Assembly (NCBI RefSeq): GCF_030272615.1
Contig: NC_081407.1
Location: 101,107,897 to 101,171,896 of the forward strand
Direction: 5' to 3'
Source of the DNA: Cryptomeria japonica
Taxonomy: Eukaryota > Streptophyta > Pinopsida > Cupressales > Cupressaceae
Length of the DNA: 64,000 nucleotides
The notes beneath the pieces are model-generated. The model was not told the origin of the DNA. It saw only the letters and a program-made list of their open reading frames with translations, and ran no database searches. The translations under genes and the position numbers were made by a program. The first letter of the stretch is position 1; each line of letters opens with the position of its first letter. Shown one piece after another: positions 50,351 through 63,159 of the stretch.

Positions 50351-51444
50351 CTTTGTCGATTGATCTGCAGACTTCCTAACCCGTTGTTTTACATGACCTT
50401 GTTGGACTTCATCAACCTTTTTCTTTCTCTTCTCATTGGATGTGTCATTCCTTTCTGGAGTATTCTTGCTTCTACAATATTTGGCAATGTGTCCTATTTT
50501 GTTGCATGCATAGTAAGTAACATTATTCTTCCGAAGTTGTATCCTTGATCATTCCTTGACCTACATTGATTAGCCACATGTCCAAAATTTCCACATGAAT
50601 GTAATTCTACATTCATTCTACAATCTTATATCCTATGACCATACTTTTTACAATTTGAACACTGATCGGGAACTGAATTATTATTCTAATTTTCTTTATT
50701 TCCGCATTGACTTTCTCTATGACCAAACTTATTGCAAACAAAGAATCTACCATTAAATTTATGTGCATTGGGTTGTCTTACCGATGATTTATGATTTTGG
50801 TTGACCTTCTGATTGGATGTATCATCCTAATTTGCAATACCAGACCTTTCTCCATGCTCGAATCCAATACCTCTAGTGTCTCCAGTGTCTCTTTGATCCT
50901 TCAATACTTCATCAAGCTTTGCAGAATTGGCCTTAAACTTGTATTTGTATTCATTTGAAGAATCTAGATCTCCTCTTAGGATTGTTATCATTATTTCAAA
51001 CTCTTGCTCATTGTTTTGTGATTGCACCAATCCATTTCTCAACACATCATCCTCATGTGCCAACCTAATGCATTCCTCAGATCTATCTTTCAGAGATATA
51101 TCAGGATTTTCTTCAATCTTCTTCTAGTCTTCAATCTCCTTGGACATCCTCATGGTTATGGCTTGCACTTCATTCTTCATGACACCATTCTCCTAGCTCA
51201 TCTCTTGACATAATTCCTTAAGGGCATTCTTCTCTTCATCATCCAAAATTTGTAAGAGTTCCTTCCTTTTAGCTTGAGCAAGTGATAAACTCTCTTGTTG
51301 GGTAAGGATAAATTCCTTTGCAAAATTCAACTCATCTTGTAGCTTCAATTTCTTCAACCTTTCAACATCATAGTCTTCAAGTGCTACTTCAAGTTCTTTC
51401 TTTATACTCATCTTCATGGATTCTGGATTTAGGATCTTCCTCAA
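50351..51444 (-). pseudogene. Copia-A gag with coiled coil and up to four zinc knuckles
   Basis: In-frame ATG at 51417-51415 (MKMSIKKELEVALEDYDVER). The N-terminal half is heptad-rich (LAQAKRKELLQILDDEEKNA), then RSEECIRLAHEDDVLRNGL and ILRGDLDSSNEYKYKFKANS. The C-terminus has knuckles: FVCNKFGHRESQC, CSNCKKYGHRI-DC, SCGNFGHVANQC and ACNKIGHIAKYC. In three of them the first Cys is changed. Stops replace Arg or Gln codons and one frame change lies near 50510. The ORF is broken by Copia-B at TTTGC. No pol frame follows. Confidence 0.8.
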
Positions 51445-51471
51445 GCTATTAGACTTATTCTAAGGAACCAA

Positions 51472-51483
51472 GCTCTGATACTA
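51472..51483 (-). promoter_or_regulatory. Copia-A primer-binding site
   Basis: Minus strand TAGTATCAGAGC, one mismatch from the initiator tRNA-Met complement, two bases inside the 5' LTR. Confidence 0.88.
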
Positions 51484-51485
51484 AT

Positions 51486-52362
51486 TGTTGGGATCCAAGA
51501 ACATGAAGAGGGGTGCGTGAATCAGTGTTCTTCCAATTAGAATATTTTTAAGCTCATTAACAAATCCACTTATTAACCGATATGCATAAAAGAAAGCAAC
51601 AACAAGTAATGGCAACGCAACCACAAGAATCAACACCATATCACAGAGATTTATACGTGGAAAACCTCAAAGAGGAAAAACCATGGTGGGATTGGTGACA
51701 AGAATATCTATCCATTGGCCAAATGAATAAATATTACAAGAGGGGCATGCACATGCAGGAAGGCACACTTCCTAGAGCACATTGCTCATCACAAAGGAGC
51801 CTCACTGACTACAGATATGAAATACTTAATTACAAATAAAATTTGAACTTTGAATGTGCATCTGACATGCTCGATGAGATCCGATTTATACACTATCTAT
51901 ACCGGTTCATATTGTAAACTCCCTTACTGGTAACTTAGATCACTCTCCAATCCTCTAGAAAAATAACCAACACCAACTACATATCTTTACATTCGCATTT
52001 TGTCGATCAACATCTAGCTTGCATAACATCACATAACCTATCGCATCTCTATACATCCAAAATGACCTAACTTGACTGACTTTATACCCATTTACATGCA
52101 TGAACATAAATTCCTTATGTTGGTTTACAATCATATTTCAAAAAATAAGAGACGTGTCACCCTAGACAAAATATAAACATAAAACTATATGACCATTGTT
52201 GCTTCCATGTTTGTTGAATCAATCTCCTATGTTGGCCTTAGAATACCAGTTCCAAGTTTGTTGATTCTCTAAATGTTGGTTACCATGATTACCAGATCTT
52301 CCATGAGGTGTGTTGCCATAAAGGACAATACCTAAAACCCAAATGAGTGTCAATTGCCAACA
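51486..52362 (-). repeat. Copia-A 5' LTR (right copy)
   Basis: 877 bp, TGTTGGGATCC to ATTGCCAACA on +, pairing with 7192-8093 over its length. Followed by the TSD AAAAT (52363-52367). Confidence 0.92.
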
Positions 52363-52367
52363 AAAAT

Positions 52368-54863
52368 ATCTTAAGTGAAGTGATAAAATAGGATTGTAAA
52401 CACACTTACCTACTAATAGGCCCTAATATCAAAACTAGTGACAAGGCTTTTAGCGATTTGCATGTTTCATATAATAAATAAATTGTAACATCTTAATTTT
52501 TTATGTGTTGTTGTAATTGGTATGTTCATTCATTTTTTATTTCTATTTTTGAGATTTGATGAGGAGTAGACTAGGTTGTTTGGATTTGTTTCCTATTGCA
52601 ATGAATTTTGACCTTTTTCTTGATAAAGGAAGGAGACTGTATTGGCCATCAATTTGATATACATGATTATACAAGTTGAACAAAGAAAGGTCAATATTGT
52701 TGGGAATCAAGGTAGTGTGCCATGCACCTAAAGGTGATTATATAAGTTGATTGGATTTTCTAGTACCAATAACATTGAGCAAAGTGAGGTTAGTATTGTT
52801 GGACATTAATTTAGATGTGTCATACTCATTGTTGAATAGTCACTGAGACACAAGAAGGCTTATGTGGTTGAGTAGACCATCATTTTGTGTATGTTATAGT
52901 ACAAGTATAAAATGCTCAAAAGAAATTAAAATGCCAATGAGATATTCATAATTCATATCGCAACTCTCATGGTAGTGGGGTTTTGACTACATCAACATTG
53001 GTGTAGTAGCCACCCATGCTTTGCTTTTGATACTTATTACTTTGACTTGTTAGACTATTTTTGACTATTTATGTGTGGTTCATTACATTGGTGTGTGTGT
53101 GTGTGTGTATGTGTGTGGATACATTCATGTGATCCATGTCATTGGACTACTTTATGATGCTTATATGTTTCAAGACATTATTATTGCTATACATTAGTTG
53201 AGATGGAAATATAGATGTTAGTGATGGTATACTTATGACTTTGATTATATATTAGTGATTTATTATGATATATTAATCTATGATCAGATATTATTTGGAT
53301 TTGATTATTGATGCTTAAGGATTTTATGTGTAGAATAGATCTTTACTGCATTTTTTGTTTGGGATTAGGGTGAAAGGAATGATTTCTTATTACTCATTCA
53401 TGAGCTCCATATGATGTCACGATTTCCTTTCACTGTATGAGATTATGTATGTATGTATGTATGTATGTATGCAACATAGTTTGTGTAGGTTGTAGATACC
53501 AAACATCAAATCCACCTTGTCCCATAGGTCTAAATGTGTCTTTAAATCCCAATGGTGGTACAAGAGATAGTACAAGGCCAAAAATGTATCTAAACCTATC
53601 CATTGTCCTAACCTCGGGACAATTATCTAGTCTATATTTTTTCCTGTTAGATGTGTCATCTAGAAAATACGTGATCACCTTATTGCTAGCGATGAGTCGT
53701 TTTCTGATATCAACATTATTGTATGATTTATTTGAGTGTGTGGGATTTTATGTTGTTTTAATTATTGATATTAATTATAATTTGAGTATTATAAATTAGT
53801 TATTGTTTATTGTTGTTTTAATTGTATTTTTAAAATAATAAATATATTCTATTATTGGATATTATTTATTGAGTAATTTAGTATTGAGTGTGATTATTTT
53901 ATTGTGAATATTTTATATTTAATTAGGGAACTAATTGTTCTTCTTGGTGGAACTAGTTGTCCTATTTTTATGGATAATTATATTTTAGTTGGAATTAATT
54001 ATTTATTATTTGCTTGGTTGTTCAGTGGGAGTTAACTATTTTTAGGGGATTTTTATTTGGTGATTTAATATTTAATTAGTATTGTTTAATTATTTTGTGG
54101 GAATTTTTATTTTTCAAATTTAATTTAATATTATTCTTTTAATACAAGTTTTTATGGTTTTGAAATTACGGTTTTTGAGCATATTTTTGTGAGATTTATT
54201 TAGGTGATAATTGATTTTTATTTATTCTTTATGAGAGTATATTTTGGGAAGGGACCTTTTATGAATTTTGGGGGAAGAATTATTACTATAATTTGTGGAG
54301 AATTTTTGAAGGAGAACTTTGTATTATAGGATTAGAGAAGGGTTTGTAATTTTTTAGTGTTGATTGAAGATTGTCTTTTTGAATTTGTTTGAAGCATGGA
54401 TTTGATTTCTTGAGTGTGATTGGTGGATTTTTTTGCTGATTGGAAAAGGTTTGTGTTTCAGAATTCATCTATGAATTCTCTCTCTTCTTTGTCTTCTTCA
54501 CAGGTTTCCAAGTAGGTTCCTATTTCCCATTTTTTATTTCAATTTAGTTTACACTATTGATTAGAATGGATTATTAGGGGGATTTGGGAATGTGTATTTT
54601 TTTGGTTTTATTATTTGAAATCAATTATTTAATTCATGTTTTGAAAAGATTACATTTTGCAGAAATCGAGTGTGGGGATTTAGTGTTGTAGTTGTTCTAT
54701 TTTGCTTTGTGCTTGATTAAAATTAATATGTTAAACCATTTGTTTGGTTTTTATATGTTTTTGGGAGGATATCAAACCCTTTTCAAATGGGTCTTTGTCA
54801 TAATTTTGATTGTAGTCCTTATTTCAAAAGCACAATAAATTGGACTCAATTGCGTAAAATATT
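52368..54863. other. unassigned AT-rich DNA between Copia-A and Copia-C
   Basis: No LTR pair or pol motif. Contains a (GT)n tract at about 53092-53118 and (GTAT)n at about 53441-53470. One ORF on each strand at 53430-53799 is described separately. Very T-rich from 53700. Confidence 0.5.
53430..53799. other. overlapping ORFs on both strands, unrecognised
   Basis: Plus frame 53437-53799 includes SNPPCPIGLNVSLNPNGGTR. The minus frame 53678-53430 includes RPMGQGGFDVWYLQPTQTM. Both have mixed residue composition outside the GTAT repeat. I do not recognise either; a decayed element is likeliest. Confidence 0.25.
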
Positions 54864-54868
54864 GGACT

Positions 54869-55208
54869 TGAAGAAGTTGAGAAAATACAACTTCTGAGAT
54901 CCCAAGAGCACCTGCAAGAAAAATGCCTATCACAAAAGAAGATTGGAGATAAAAACATAATAATGGCTCAGAAGAAAAAATTTATCATTCAGAGAGGGAA
55001 TAGAATAAAAAATTATAATACAATCATTATGAAAGGAGAATAAGAAACCCTAAAGATGTGCAACCCTAAAGGGATAAAGTGTATTTAATAATTAGAATAA
55101 TTATTAAATACCTATAATATTATTAAATGCCCAATTTTAGCTTAACTATAGAGTATAATAGACTAATAATTAAATAAATAATTATTAGCTAATACAAGAT
55201 AACTCTCA
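54869..55208 (-). repeat. Copia-C 3' LTR
   Basis: 340 bp, TGAAGAAGTTGAG to AACTCTCA on +; matches the right copy with scattered changes and a two-base loss at the outer end (AACTCTAGCA there). Confidence 0.92.
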
Positions 55209-55220
55209 CCCCCCCCTTAA
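55209..55220 (-). promoter_or_regulatory. Copia-C polypurine tract
   Basis: Minus strand TTAAGGGGGGGG abuts the 3' LTR. Confidence 0.85.
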
Positions 55221-55439
55221 GATGAACTTAGCGAGTAGCTAAAAAACTAAATGCAAGAAAGAAAAATGAAACTACATGAAGAAGGCAAATTTGGGTCCTA
55301 GCAAAAAGGCCTGATGAGGTACCCAATCACAACTAAATCTCTATGAACTAGAGAAATAGAGAAAACCACATGGGAAAAAACTCTACTCCAAAAAGAGATG
55401 GGAAAAGCATGCTAAAAAAACCATGAAGGAAGGAAGGCC

Positions 55440-57179
55440 TCAATGAGAGCCCCCAAGGACAACTTCCTTCACCCCAAGCATACAGCACAAGTGAAGGTAG
55501 AATGGAGATGAAAAAGGTTTATTGAAGATGTCAACAACTTGCTCTTCTATACGAATGTAGTCCAAGATGACAAAGCCATCCTGAATCAACTGTTTGATAA
55601 AGTGCATGTGAAGCACAATGTGTTTAGTCCTCTGGTGCTCCACTGGGTTGTAGAAAATGTGAATGGAACTCTGATTGTCATACCAAAGAATAGTGGGACT
55701 ATCAGGAGGGAACCCAAACTCAATCATCAATTGTCGAAGCCATAGAACCTCCTAACTAGATAACATTGCTGCTCGATACTGCAATAGAAGACTACTTCTT
55801 GCAAGACCATGTTATAGGACTGGAACCAAGGCAAAAAACAAAGCCATAATTAGACTTTTGATCATGAGCATCACCAGCCCAATTTGAGTCAGTGAAGCCA
55901 ACAATATGAGGGGATCTTGAAGTATAGTGAATGCCAAACTGTGTAGTTCCCTGAATGTACTTCAAAATACATTTGGCTTCTTGCCAATGGCTCTCATGAG
56001 GATCATGGGAGAACTGAGAGACAAGACCAACCACAAAAGAAAGATCTAGGCATGTATGTGTTAGGTACAACAAACTACCAACCAACTGCTTGTATAAGGG
56101 AGTATCCATAGAAGGTGTTGAACAAGTGGCAAACAAAACAACACCTGACTAAAATGGTGTGGGTGCAGGATTGCAAGTAAGCATGCCAAATCTGTGAAGC
56201 ATATCAAGAGCATACTTCTGCTAAAGTATGGAAATCCCATCGGAAGACTGAATAACCTGTAGGCCCAAAAATAGTGCAGAAGGCCAAGATTTGTCATCTC
56301 AAACTGCTCCATCAAGGCTCTCTAAATATCTTGAATCAAGGAGGATGAGCTATCGGTAATGATAAGATCATCAACATAGAGCACAAGGACAACTATATCA
56401 TCCCATTGACATTGAATATATATTGTGGGATCAGAATGCAAATGTGTAAAGAGGGTGGAGAGCAATAAAGAGTCCATATTCTCATACCAGGCTCGAGGAG
56501 CCTGCTTGAGAACATATAATAAATGTTAAAGTCTGCAAACCAAAGAGGAATCTTGCACAAATCCCTAAGGCTTATCCATATAGATCTCCTCATGAAGGTC
56601 TCCATGCAAGAAAGCACTCTTCACATGCACTTAAAAAAAATTTCATCCCTATGAAGCTGCCAGAGAAAGTACAAAGTGAATAGAATTCATCTTGGCAATA
56701 GGAGGAAAGGTCTTGGAGTAATCAATACTCTCCACCTAAGAACACCCCTCCACAAAAAGATGAGCCTTATACTTATTAATAGGACCATCTACAACATACT
56801 TGGTATGGTACACCCACTTGCACCGAACCAAATTTCTTCCTTTTAGAAGAGTACAAAGATCTCAAGTATGATTCTTCATCAAAGAAGAATACTCCTCATC
56901 CATGGCCCTATCCCACTTTGGGTGACCTATCACCTTTGAGAATTTTTGGGGATCATCCAAAATGGCATGACTCAAAAGACTATAACCAGATGTCTATGCA
57001 TGAGTATGATGAAAGTCAAAAGGATCACTTGTCATAGAATAAACCGGGCCCACTTGGGCAAAGGCTGACTTGTGGGTGGTTGAGATGGTGGGGGGATAGT
57101 GGACCATAATATGCATCATCCTTAAAGAAGAAGGAATCTTCAAAAGATGAAGAGGGAGGAGGAGGCAGTGAGGGAGAAA
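55440..57179 (-). pseudogene. Copia-C reverse transcriptase and RNase H
   Basis: Minus strand: IDYSKTFPPIAKMNSIHFVL (about 56730-56670), VLVLYVDDLIITDSS (about 56390-56345, catalytic DD), MMEQFEMTNLGLLHYF, LVGSLLYLTHTCLDLSFVV, VGFTDSNWAGDAHDQKS (RNase H), WYDNQSSIHIFYNPVEHQRT and a VDIFNKP-type end (family: ADIFTKP). The frame changes several times and stops are common. Confidence 0.9.
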
Positions 57180-58489
57180 CTAGTGATGGAGAATCTATCT
57201 GAGGAAGGCGCTCATCAAACTTGACATACCACCTAAATAAGACATCTCAAGAATCAAGATCAAACAACCTATACACCTTAACATCCTCATAATAGCTAAC
57301 AAAAATAAGTGGTTGGCTCTTCCTCTCGATGGCTTTCCTCTGAGCATCTGGAATAAATTCCAAAACCTCACTACCAAAAAAAATAATGATGAAACATCAG
57401 GCTTGACATGGGACCAAGCCTCCTCAGGAGTCATCTGGCACAATGCCTTATGAGGCATCCGATTCTAAATATAAGTGGCACAATTAACTGCCTCAACTCA
57501 AAAAGAAGGCTGCATAGAATGTGACTGAAGCATACAATTGGCCATCTCCCATAGTGTTTTGTTCTTTCTCTTAGCAACACCATTCTACTAAGGATTGTGA
57601 GGAACTAATAACTAATGCTACAAACCATGCTTTGTATAGAAATCTATAAAAGCCTAATTCACATATTCTCTCCCATTATCTATGTGTATCCTCTTTATAG
57701 AAAGACCAGACTGCTTCTCTACAAATTTCTTAAAGACTTGAAATGAATCAAAGACATCGGACTTGTACTTAAGAAAGTACACTCATGTACGTCTAGAGAA
57801 GTCATAAATAAATGTGAGCACATACTTGGACCCAGGAAAAGATGGAGTCAGAAATGACCTAAGATAATTATGTATCAAATCTAAGTGTGCCTTAGCACAT
57901 GTGGCTCTGCATGTAGGAAAAGGATCACGGTGATGCTTTCTAGGAGGACAACCTCGACAGATACCATCAGTATAGGATATCTGAGGGAGCCCAATCACAA
58001 GTGTCTATGTGCTCATCTATTATAAGTATCTATAATTGACATAGCCAAAATGCTCATGCCAAAGTCTTCTTATTGAATCTACATGCGTTACAAGAGAAAC
58101 ACCTGAATCATCTAGACTCTCAAAGCCATCAAACCAATATAACTGAGAATCTGGATCAACACTGCCAATAGCCACAACCAAATTGGGATCATGGAGCTCT
58201 TTAATAACCACATCATTTGGTGAGAACTCAACAATTTTACCAAAGCTAGAATGATGAATCTGATAAACAGAGAGGAGGTACGTTGAAATTTGAGGAACCA
58301 AAAGAACATCCTGAAAAAAACCACCTATTAATGGAACAAAACCTAAAAATTGAAACTGAAAGTTGTGCTGAGTCACCAACTGCAATTTGTAAAGTATTTA
58401 TTGTGAGCAAGTGAGGTAAGAAGTTTATGTGAGTGTGTCATGTGGTGAGAAGCCCCTAAATCAATAATCCAAGTGGATTCAGAAGGAAT
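57180..58489 (-). pseudogene. Copia-C protease and integrase
   Basis: Protease STWIIDLGASHHMTHS near 58480-58430, again with Leu where the active site has Ser/Thr (DLG). A pre-integrase block RRLWHEHFGYVNYRYL follows (about 58070-58020). Integrase: LDLIHNYL, GSKYVLTFIYDFSRRT (57830-57783), a HIDNGREY block (second Asp, near 57665) and an NP-QNGVAKRKNK block (Glu position read as Ala-Lys, near 57580). Stops and frame changes are frequent. Confidence 0.85.
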
Positions 58490-59439
58490 AGCTCATGTAG
58501 AAAGAGTACATCCTTTCCCTGTAGAAGAGGAAGATGAAGGATGGGGAGAAGAAACATGATGCTCTTGCATGGCTTCCTCCAAAGCCTCTAATCATTTCCA
58601 ACATTAGGAAACTAGATGACCTTCCTTGCCACAGAAACTATAAAGTTCATCTAATTTCTTCTTAGTCTTGGAGGAAGACTCACCAAACTTAGAAGATTGC
58701 TCCTGTTTGGGATAGGAATTTGGTTTATAATCAGACTTAGATGGTGTCTTGGAGGAACACTCACTATTGGCTGAATCCTTCTTAGGCTTTGGTTTCTATT
58801 TCTTATTCTCTTTAGATGTCTAAGCAACCAATGCTTTGTTCTTTGATCCTATGAGCTGTCCAACTGAGATAGGTGAGCTTGCTCTTGAGTCAAGCGATCA
58901 CTGAACACATCAAAAGTAGGCATGGTGAAGCATGTACCCAAGGAATCCATAGTAGAATAAAATATGGAAGCAAATATCTGATAGGGACCTCAAATCTTAA
59001 AGAGAATAAAGTAGATACACTCTGTGTCTGTCTTATTTTTACCATAATTGTAGCATAGATCTGGTGGTTTTAAACTTGTTCAGAAAGTCTTGTATGTGAG
59101 GAAAGAACTTAGGTAAAAAGGAAGAGAGCTTTGCCTCAATCTATAATGCTCTGAACTCATTGATAGTACCAAAGAGTGTATTCAATTTGGACCACATAAC
59201 CCGAGGAGTGAGAAAACCATCAAGATAAAAGAGCAAGTTGTCTGAAACATGTAAGGAGATGACACCCATAGCCTCATCCATCTTATTCCTATGTTGAAGA
59301 ATCTCAAAAGGACACTGCAACTAAGGTTAAACTACATCCAAATAGGACCAAAACCCTTGAGATTTGAGAAGCCTCATCATATGAGCTTCCAGAGGTGATA
59401 GTTCTGGGATGTAAGAAGCTCAACTGAAGAATCTGCCAT
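58490..59439 (-). pseudogene. Copia-C gag
   Basis: ATG at 59439-59437 (MADSSVELLTS). The capsid region is strongly mutated, with FDVFSDRLTQEQAHLSQLDS near 58905-58850 and a zinc knuckle YSFCGKEGHLVS-CW near 58640-58605. Frame changes and stops throughout. Confidence 0.82.
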
Positions 59440-60596
59440 GTGTACCTATACTTGTACTTGGACTTGCTCTTGATTATTTTAATTAAGTGATCTTTTAGAC
59501 TAGACAAAGGATGTCGAAGGGGTTTTTTTTTGGATTTTTAGGTGTTTTGATTTTCTTAAGTAAATTACAAAAAGTAGTAAAATAACACCCCCCACAAGAT
59601 GTAAAACCAAAAAACCAGTACAATCTGAAAGCCAAAAAAGAAGACAAGAGATAAAAATGTTTCAAACAATATCTTGTGTACCTAGTGACTTTTCTGGAAA
59701 AACTTAACCCCAAATCTTAATAGGGCTCTCCAAGACCTTTCTATTGCCTATTCATTTTCCGAAAATGGAGTTTGTTTGCCCAAGTTATGGCTCCTGGAGT
59801 GCAGAAGAGAGCTCTGACTTTAACAACAAAAAAATAGGTACTAAATGAAAAAATCAGTAAATCTAACTTCTAGATCTTAATAGAGCTAAAAAAGAGATTT
59901 TCAATGCCTATTCATTTTTAAAAATCTGACTTTGTTTGCCCAAGTTATGACAAAAAAAACCTCCCCCATGTCAAAAAGTTTTCAAAGAGGAGCAAGAGGA
60001 GGTGAGTAGGCAGAGGTGGCTCTCTGGCTAGGTGGCGGCGGTCAGGGGAAGTAGGCAGCAGGCGGCGATAGGGTTGTTGAGCGATGAATCTTCTCGTGGG
60101 CAGGTCCCCGACAGAGCTGTTGGCAAGCAGATCTCGGGCTGGGCAGCTTGCTCCGGAGCTACTGGCAGAGGGCGAGTCCTAGGTGCAGCTGCTAGTAGCT
60201 CCTAGTTTGTTGGTAGCTCCCTAGCTGATGGTGGCTGCTGGTAGGAACCATGAGGGTTGGCCCTGATGGTTAATAGATTGTCAGAGGTCACTGGTGATAG
60301 TTCTAGCTTGGGCAATCTGTTAAACCGCCCAAAACAATTTTATTTTTTATTTTTTCTCAAAAAATGTGCCCTAGAAGGGCCAAAATAAAATAAAAAATTC
60401 GCAGAGTCAATGTTGTCCAAATTGGACAAATTTTATATGAAAATGAGGTTTTTGGGGTGTTTTGAGCTCAAAGTGCCCAGAAACAAAGAGGTACCCCAAA
60501 TCCAAAATAATAATAATAACTCCGAAAAAAACTAAAACCTTTGCCTCCAAAGAAAATCTTTTGAAAAAAATTAGGAACAAGCAACAGTAGATGTAT
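59440..60596 (-). other. Copia-C 5' leader, longer than usual
   Basis: About 1.1 kb between primer site and gag. Contains a GC-richer stretch at 60000-60310 with GGCGGC/GCTGGTAG words. No gene motif. Confidence 0.45.
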
Positions 60597-60608
60597 GCTT
60601 TGATACCA
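60597..60608 (-). promoter_or_regulatory. Copia-C primer-binding site
   Basis: Minus strand TGGTATCAAAGC, directly next to the LTR; close to the initiator tRNA-Met complement. Confidence 0.9.
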
Positions 60609-60961
60609 TGAAGAAGTTGAGAAAATACTTCCTCTGAGATCCCAAGAGTCCTTGCAAGCAAAATAACTATCACAAGAGAAGATTGGAGACAGAAACACAA
60701 TAATGGCTCTGAAGAAAAAAATAATCATTCAGAGAGGGAATAGAATAGAAAATTACAATACAGTCTTTATGAAATGAGAATAAGAAACCCTAAAGATGCA
60801 CAACCATAAAGAAACCCTAAAGGGATAAAGTGTATTTAATAATTAGAATAATTATTAAATACCTACAATATTATTAAATGCCTAAGTTTAGCTTATGTGT
60901 ACAATATAATAGACTAATAATTAAATAAATAATTATTAGCTAATACAAGATAACTCTAGCA
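60609..60961 (-). repeat. Copia-C 5' LTR
   Basis: 353 bp, TGAAGAAGTTGAG to AACTCTAGCA on +; followed by GGACT. Confidence 0.93.
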
Positions 60962-60966
60962 GGACT

Positions 60967-62804
60967 CAATTGTACAACTCTATGTTTCAATTGTTTGCAA
61001 TCAGATTGATTGGGTAAAACAGTGACTAGATTAATTCTTATTTTGAATAAAATTGGGCTTGTATAGATGTCATCAGTTGTACCTAAATGTATCAATCTGG
61101 GGCCATAGACTAATGAAAGATATTGTGGTTGTTTGCCAAAGGGATGAAGATAGTGACTTAAGGAAGAATGAGACGCAATTATCTGATGTAAGAAACTGAA
61201 TTACACATCAAAAATTAGACAAACTTCAAATTAAACTAACTCACACTTCACACTCTCTAAATTAGATGTCTAGATTAAATATTTTACTTCCTGTCAATCT
61301 ATGTGCTAGGAATTGTGATAGAAACTATCACAAACTAGTAAAGGTTGCAGTTTTAATTAAAAAAAATCTACTCAATTCCACATCAGCAAATAAAGATATG
61401 AAAGTTTTACTCAAATAGGTATTGCATTGCTGTATTTTTTGTTAGATTAAAATCCTTGGACTAATGATTCATATATAAATATTTTGTGGCCACAAAATAT
61501 GGGAGCTTTTGAATATCAAATATTTGTCCTCCTTTAACTCAAAGAAAAAAATAGAGATTCGTCTTCTATATGATCAAATACTTATTCTAATCTTCAACAA
61601 GGGTTTCTAATGGAAATTGATCCAATTATCCATTGTTTTGGGTATTGGTCAAACACAAATGGTTAAAAAATAATTACTTTGCTCCAATAAATTATCAGTC
61701 ACTTGTAAACAACAAATCTTTGTCCTTTTTTACCTTGAAGAAGAAAGAGTAGAATCTTGTTCCATAAAATTAAATGTGTGTTTTCCTTGATCATAGGAAG
61801 GGTTGGAATATAGTGAATAGGGGGCAATTATCTCTGGAAATGTCTCAATTGTTGGACCACTTAGTGGAGACTGAAATAATTCTATATTTTTTTCTTTGCT
61901 AGGCGTGTGGCCCTTCTTGTTTTGTTTCTCTTTTTGTGATTGAATAAATTTTTAACTATAATAAATGTTGAATATAATCTGAAATGACCATAACACAATC
62001 ACAAAATCTATTATAATATAAAGAATTAGTTATCTAAAAGTAATTTTATTCAACAGATTTCTCTTGAATCAAATCAAATGCACAAAATTGAAACTAGAAC
62101 AACTTACAGACTGATCAAATGTGAACATGAAACTTAAACACAACTCAATCACAAATCACTAGGTAACCTTAGAGTGGGTCTTGCATCCTTTGTAACCAAG
62201 TGATGAATTATGAATGTAACTTGTTACTCATATCAGTTTTTCATAATGAGTAGACACACATTCACACAATTTAAGGTTTGAATTGAAAATATGTGTTAAG
62301 GATGATTAAGTTCAAATAGGCATACATATATATCGACAATACATACTAACAATAAGTTCTTAAGTTTGTTTGTTCATTTGGCCTATTAGCCACTCACAAC
62401 CAAGAGTCTATGAAAATGACAAAGGATTACATGCCACTTATAATGTTAAAACTAAATATCCTAAATCAAAATGATCGGTCACTACCAAAGTCTTGCTAAT
62501 TTCATCCCATTGATCTCCCATGGTCCACATGCTTGTAACAACTTCAACTTCCTCCCTAACCATCTCTTGCTATTTCAGACACAAAATAATCATAATTATC
62601 ATAATAATCAGCAATTTGTTAATCATAATTTATTTTCCATATTTTATTAATATTAAGGTTCCTTCAACAAATGGTGATAGGAATATGGATAGAGACAAAG
62701 GTAAAGAGGAAAATGTAAGACAAAAATAATGAAATATTCTACACTCATCAACTCCCCGACCCCCAGCTAAACAATTTGTGTCTTCTCATGCAAAGGGATA
62801 TAAG
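60967..62804. other. unassigned AT-rich DNA
   Basis: I see no gene, LTR pair, TIR or tandem array. A short ATAATTATCATAATAATCA run lies near 62585-62620. Confidence 0.5.
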
Positions 62805-63130
62805 CTACAAAATAGGAAGATATATGAGCTTATATAGAGTTCCATTGATCTCATTGACCCATTGTTGTTGCATTGCATAAATTTTCTGCTTGTGCTCTTG
62901 AATGGACATTTGAGAAACTGTTACTTTGTTAATTTCAGCCTTGAGTTCATCTATCTCTTTTGTTTGTGAATTGATAATGGAATGAGCTTCTTGTAACAAC
63001 TCATGTAAAGTCTGATTCTCTGTTTGTATTTTAGTCATTTCAGCTTTTAAATCCTAAAATAATTTTTTTGTCACCCTTTGAGGATCTTTCTCCTCAGATT
63101 CCTCCTTAGCTTCATGGCTTTCTGTTTGAA
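62805..63130 (-). pseudogene. coiled-coil ORF fragment, probably from an element
   Basis: Minus reading gives SHEAKEESEEKDPQRVTKKL, a stop, then EMTKIQTENQTLHELLQEAH, SQTKEIDELKAEINKVTVSQ and HKQKIYAMQQQWVNEINGT, ending near 62805. Strong heptads, no membrane or enzyme motif. Similar in style to the extra-ORF tail of Copia-A. It lies head to head with the LTR that starts at about 63160. Confidence 0.4.
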
Positions 63131-63159
63131 GACTTTCATGCTATATATTACTGCTGCTA

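Larger units (their letters stand above)
54869..60961 (-). mobile_element. Copia-C: Ty1/copia retrotransposon
   Basis: LTRs 54869-55208 and 60609-60961, TSD GGACT at 54864-54868 and 60962-60966, primer site TGGTATCAAAGC abutting the right LTR and a G-rich polypurine tract abutting the left LTR, all on minus. Copia domain order. Many stops and frame changes; older than Gypsy-A and Copia-B by the look of its coding decay. Confidence 0.95.
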
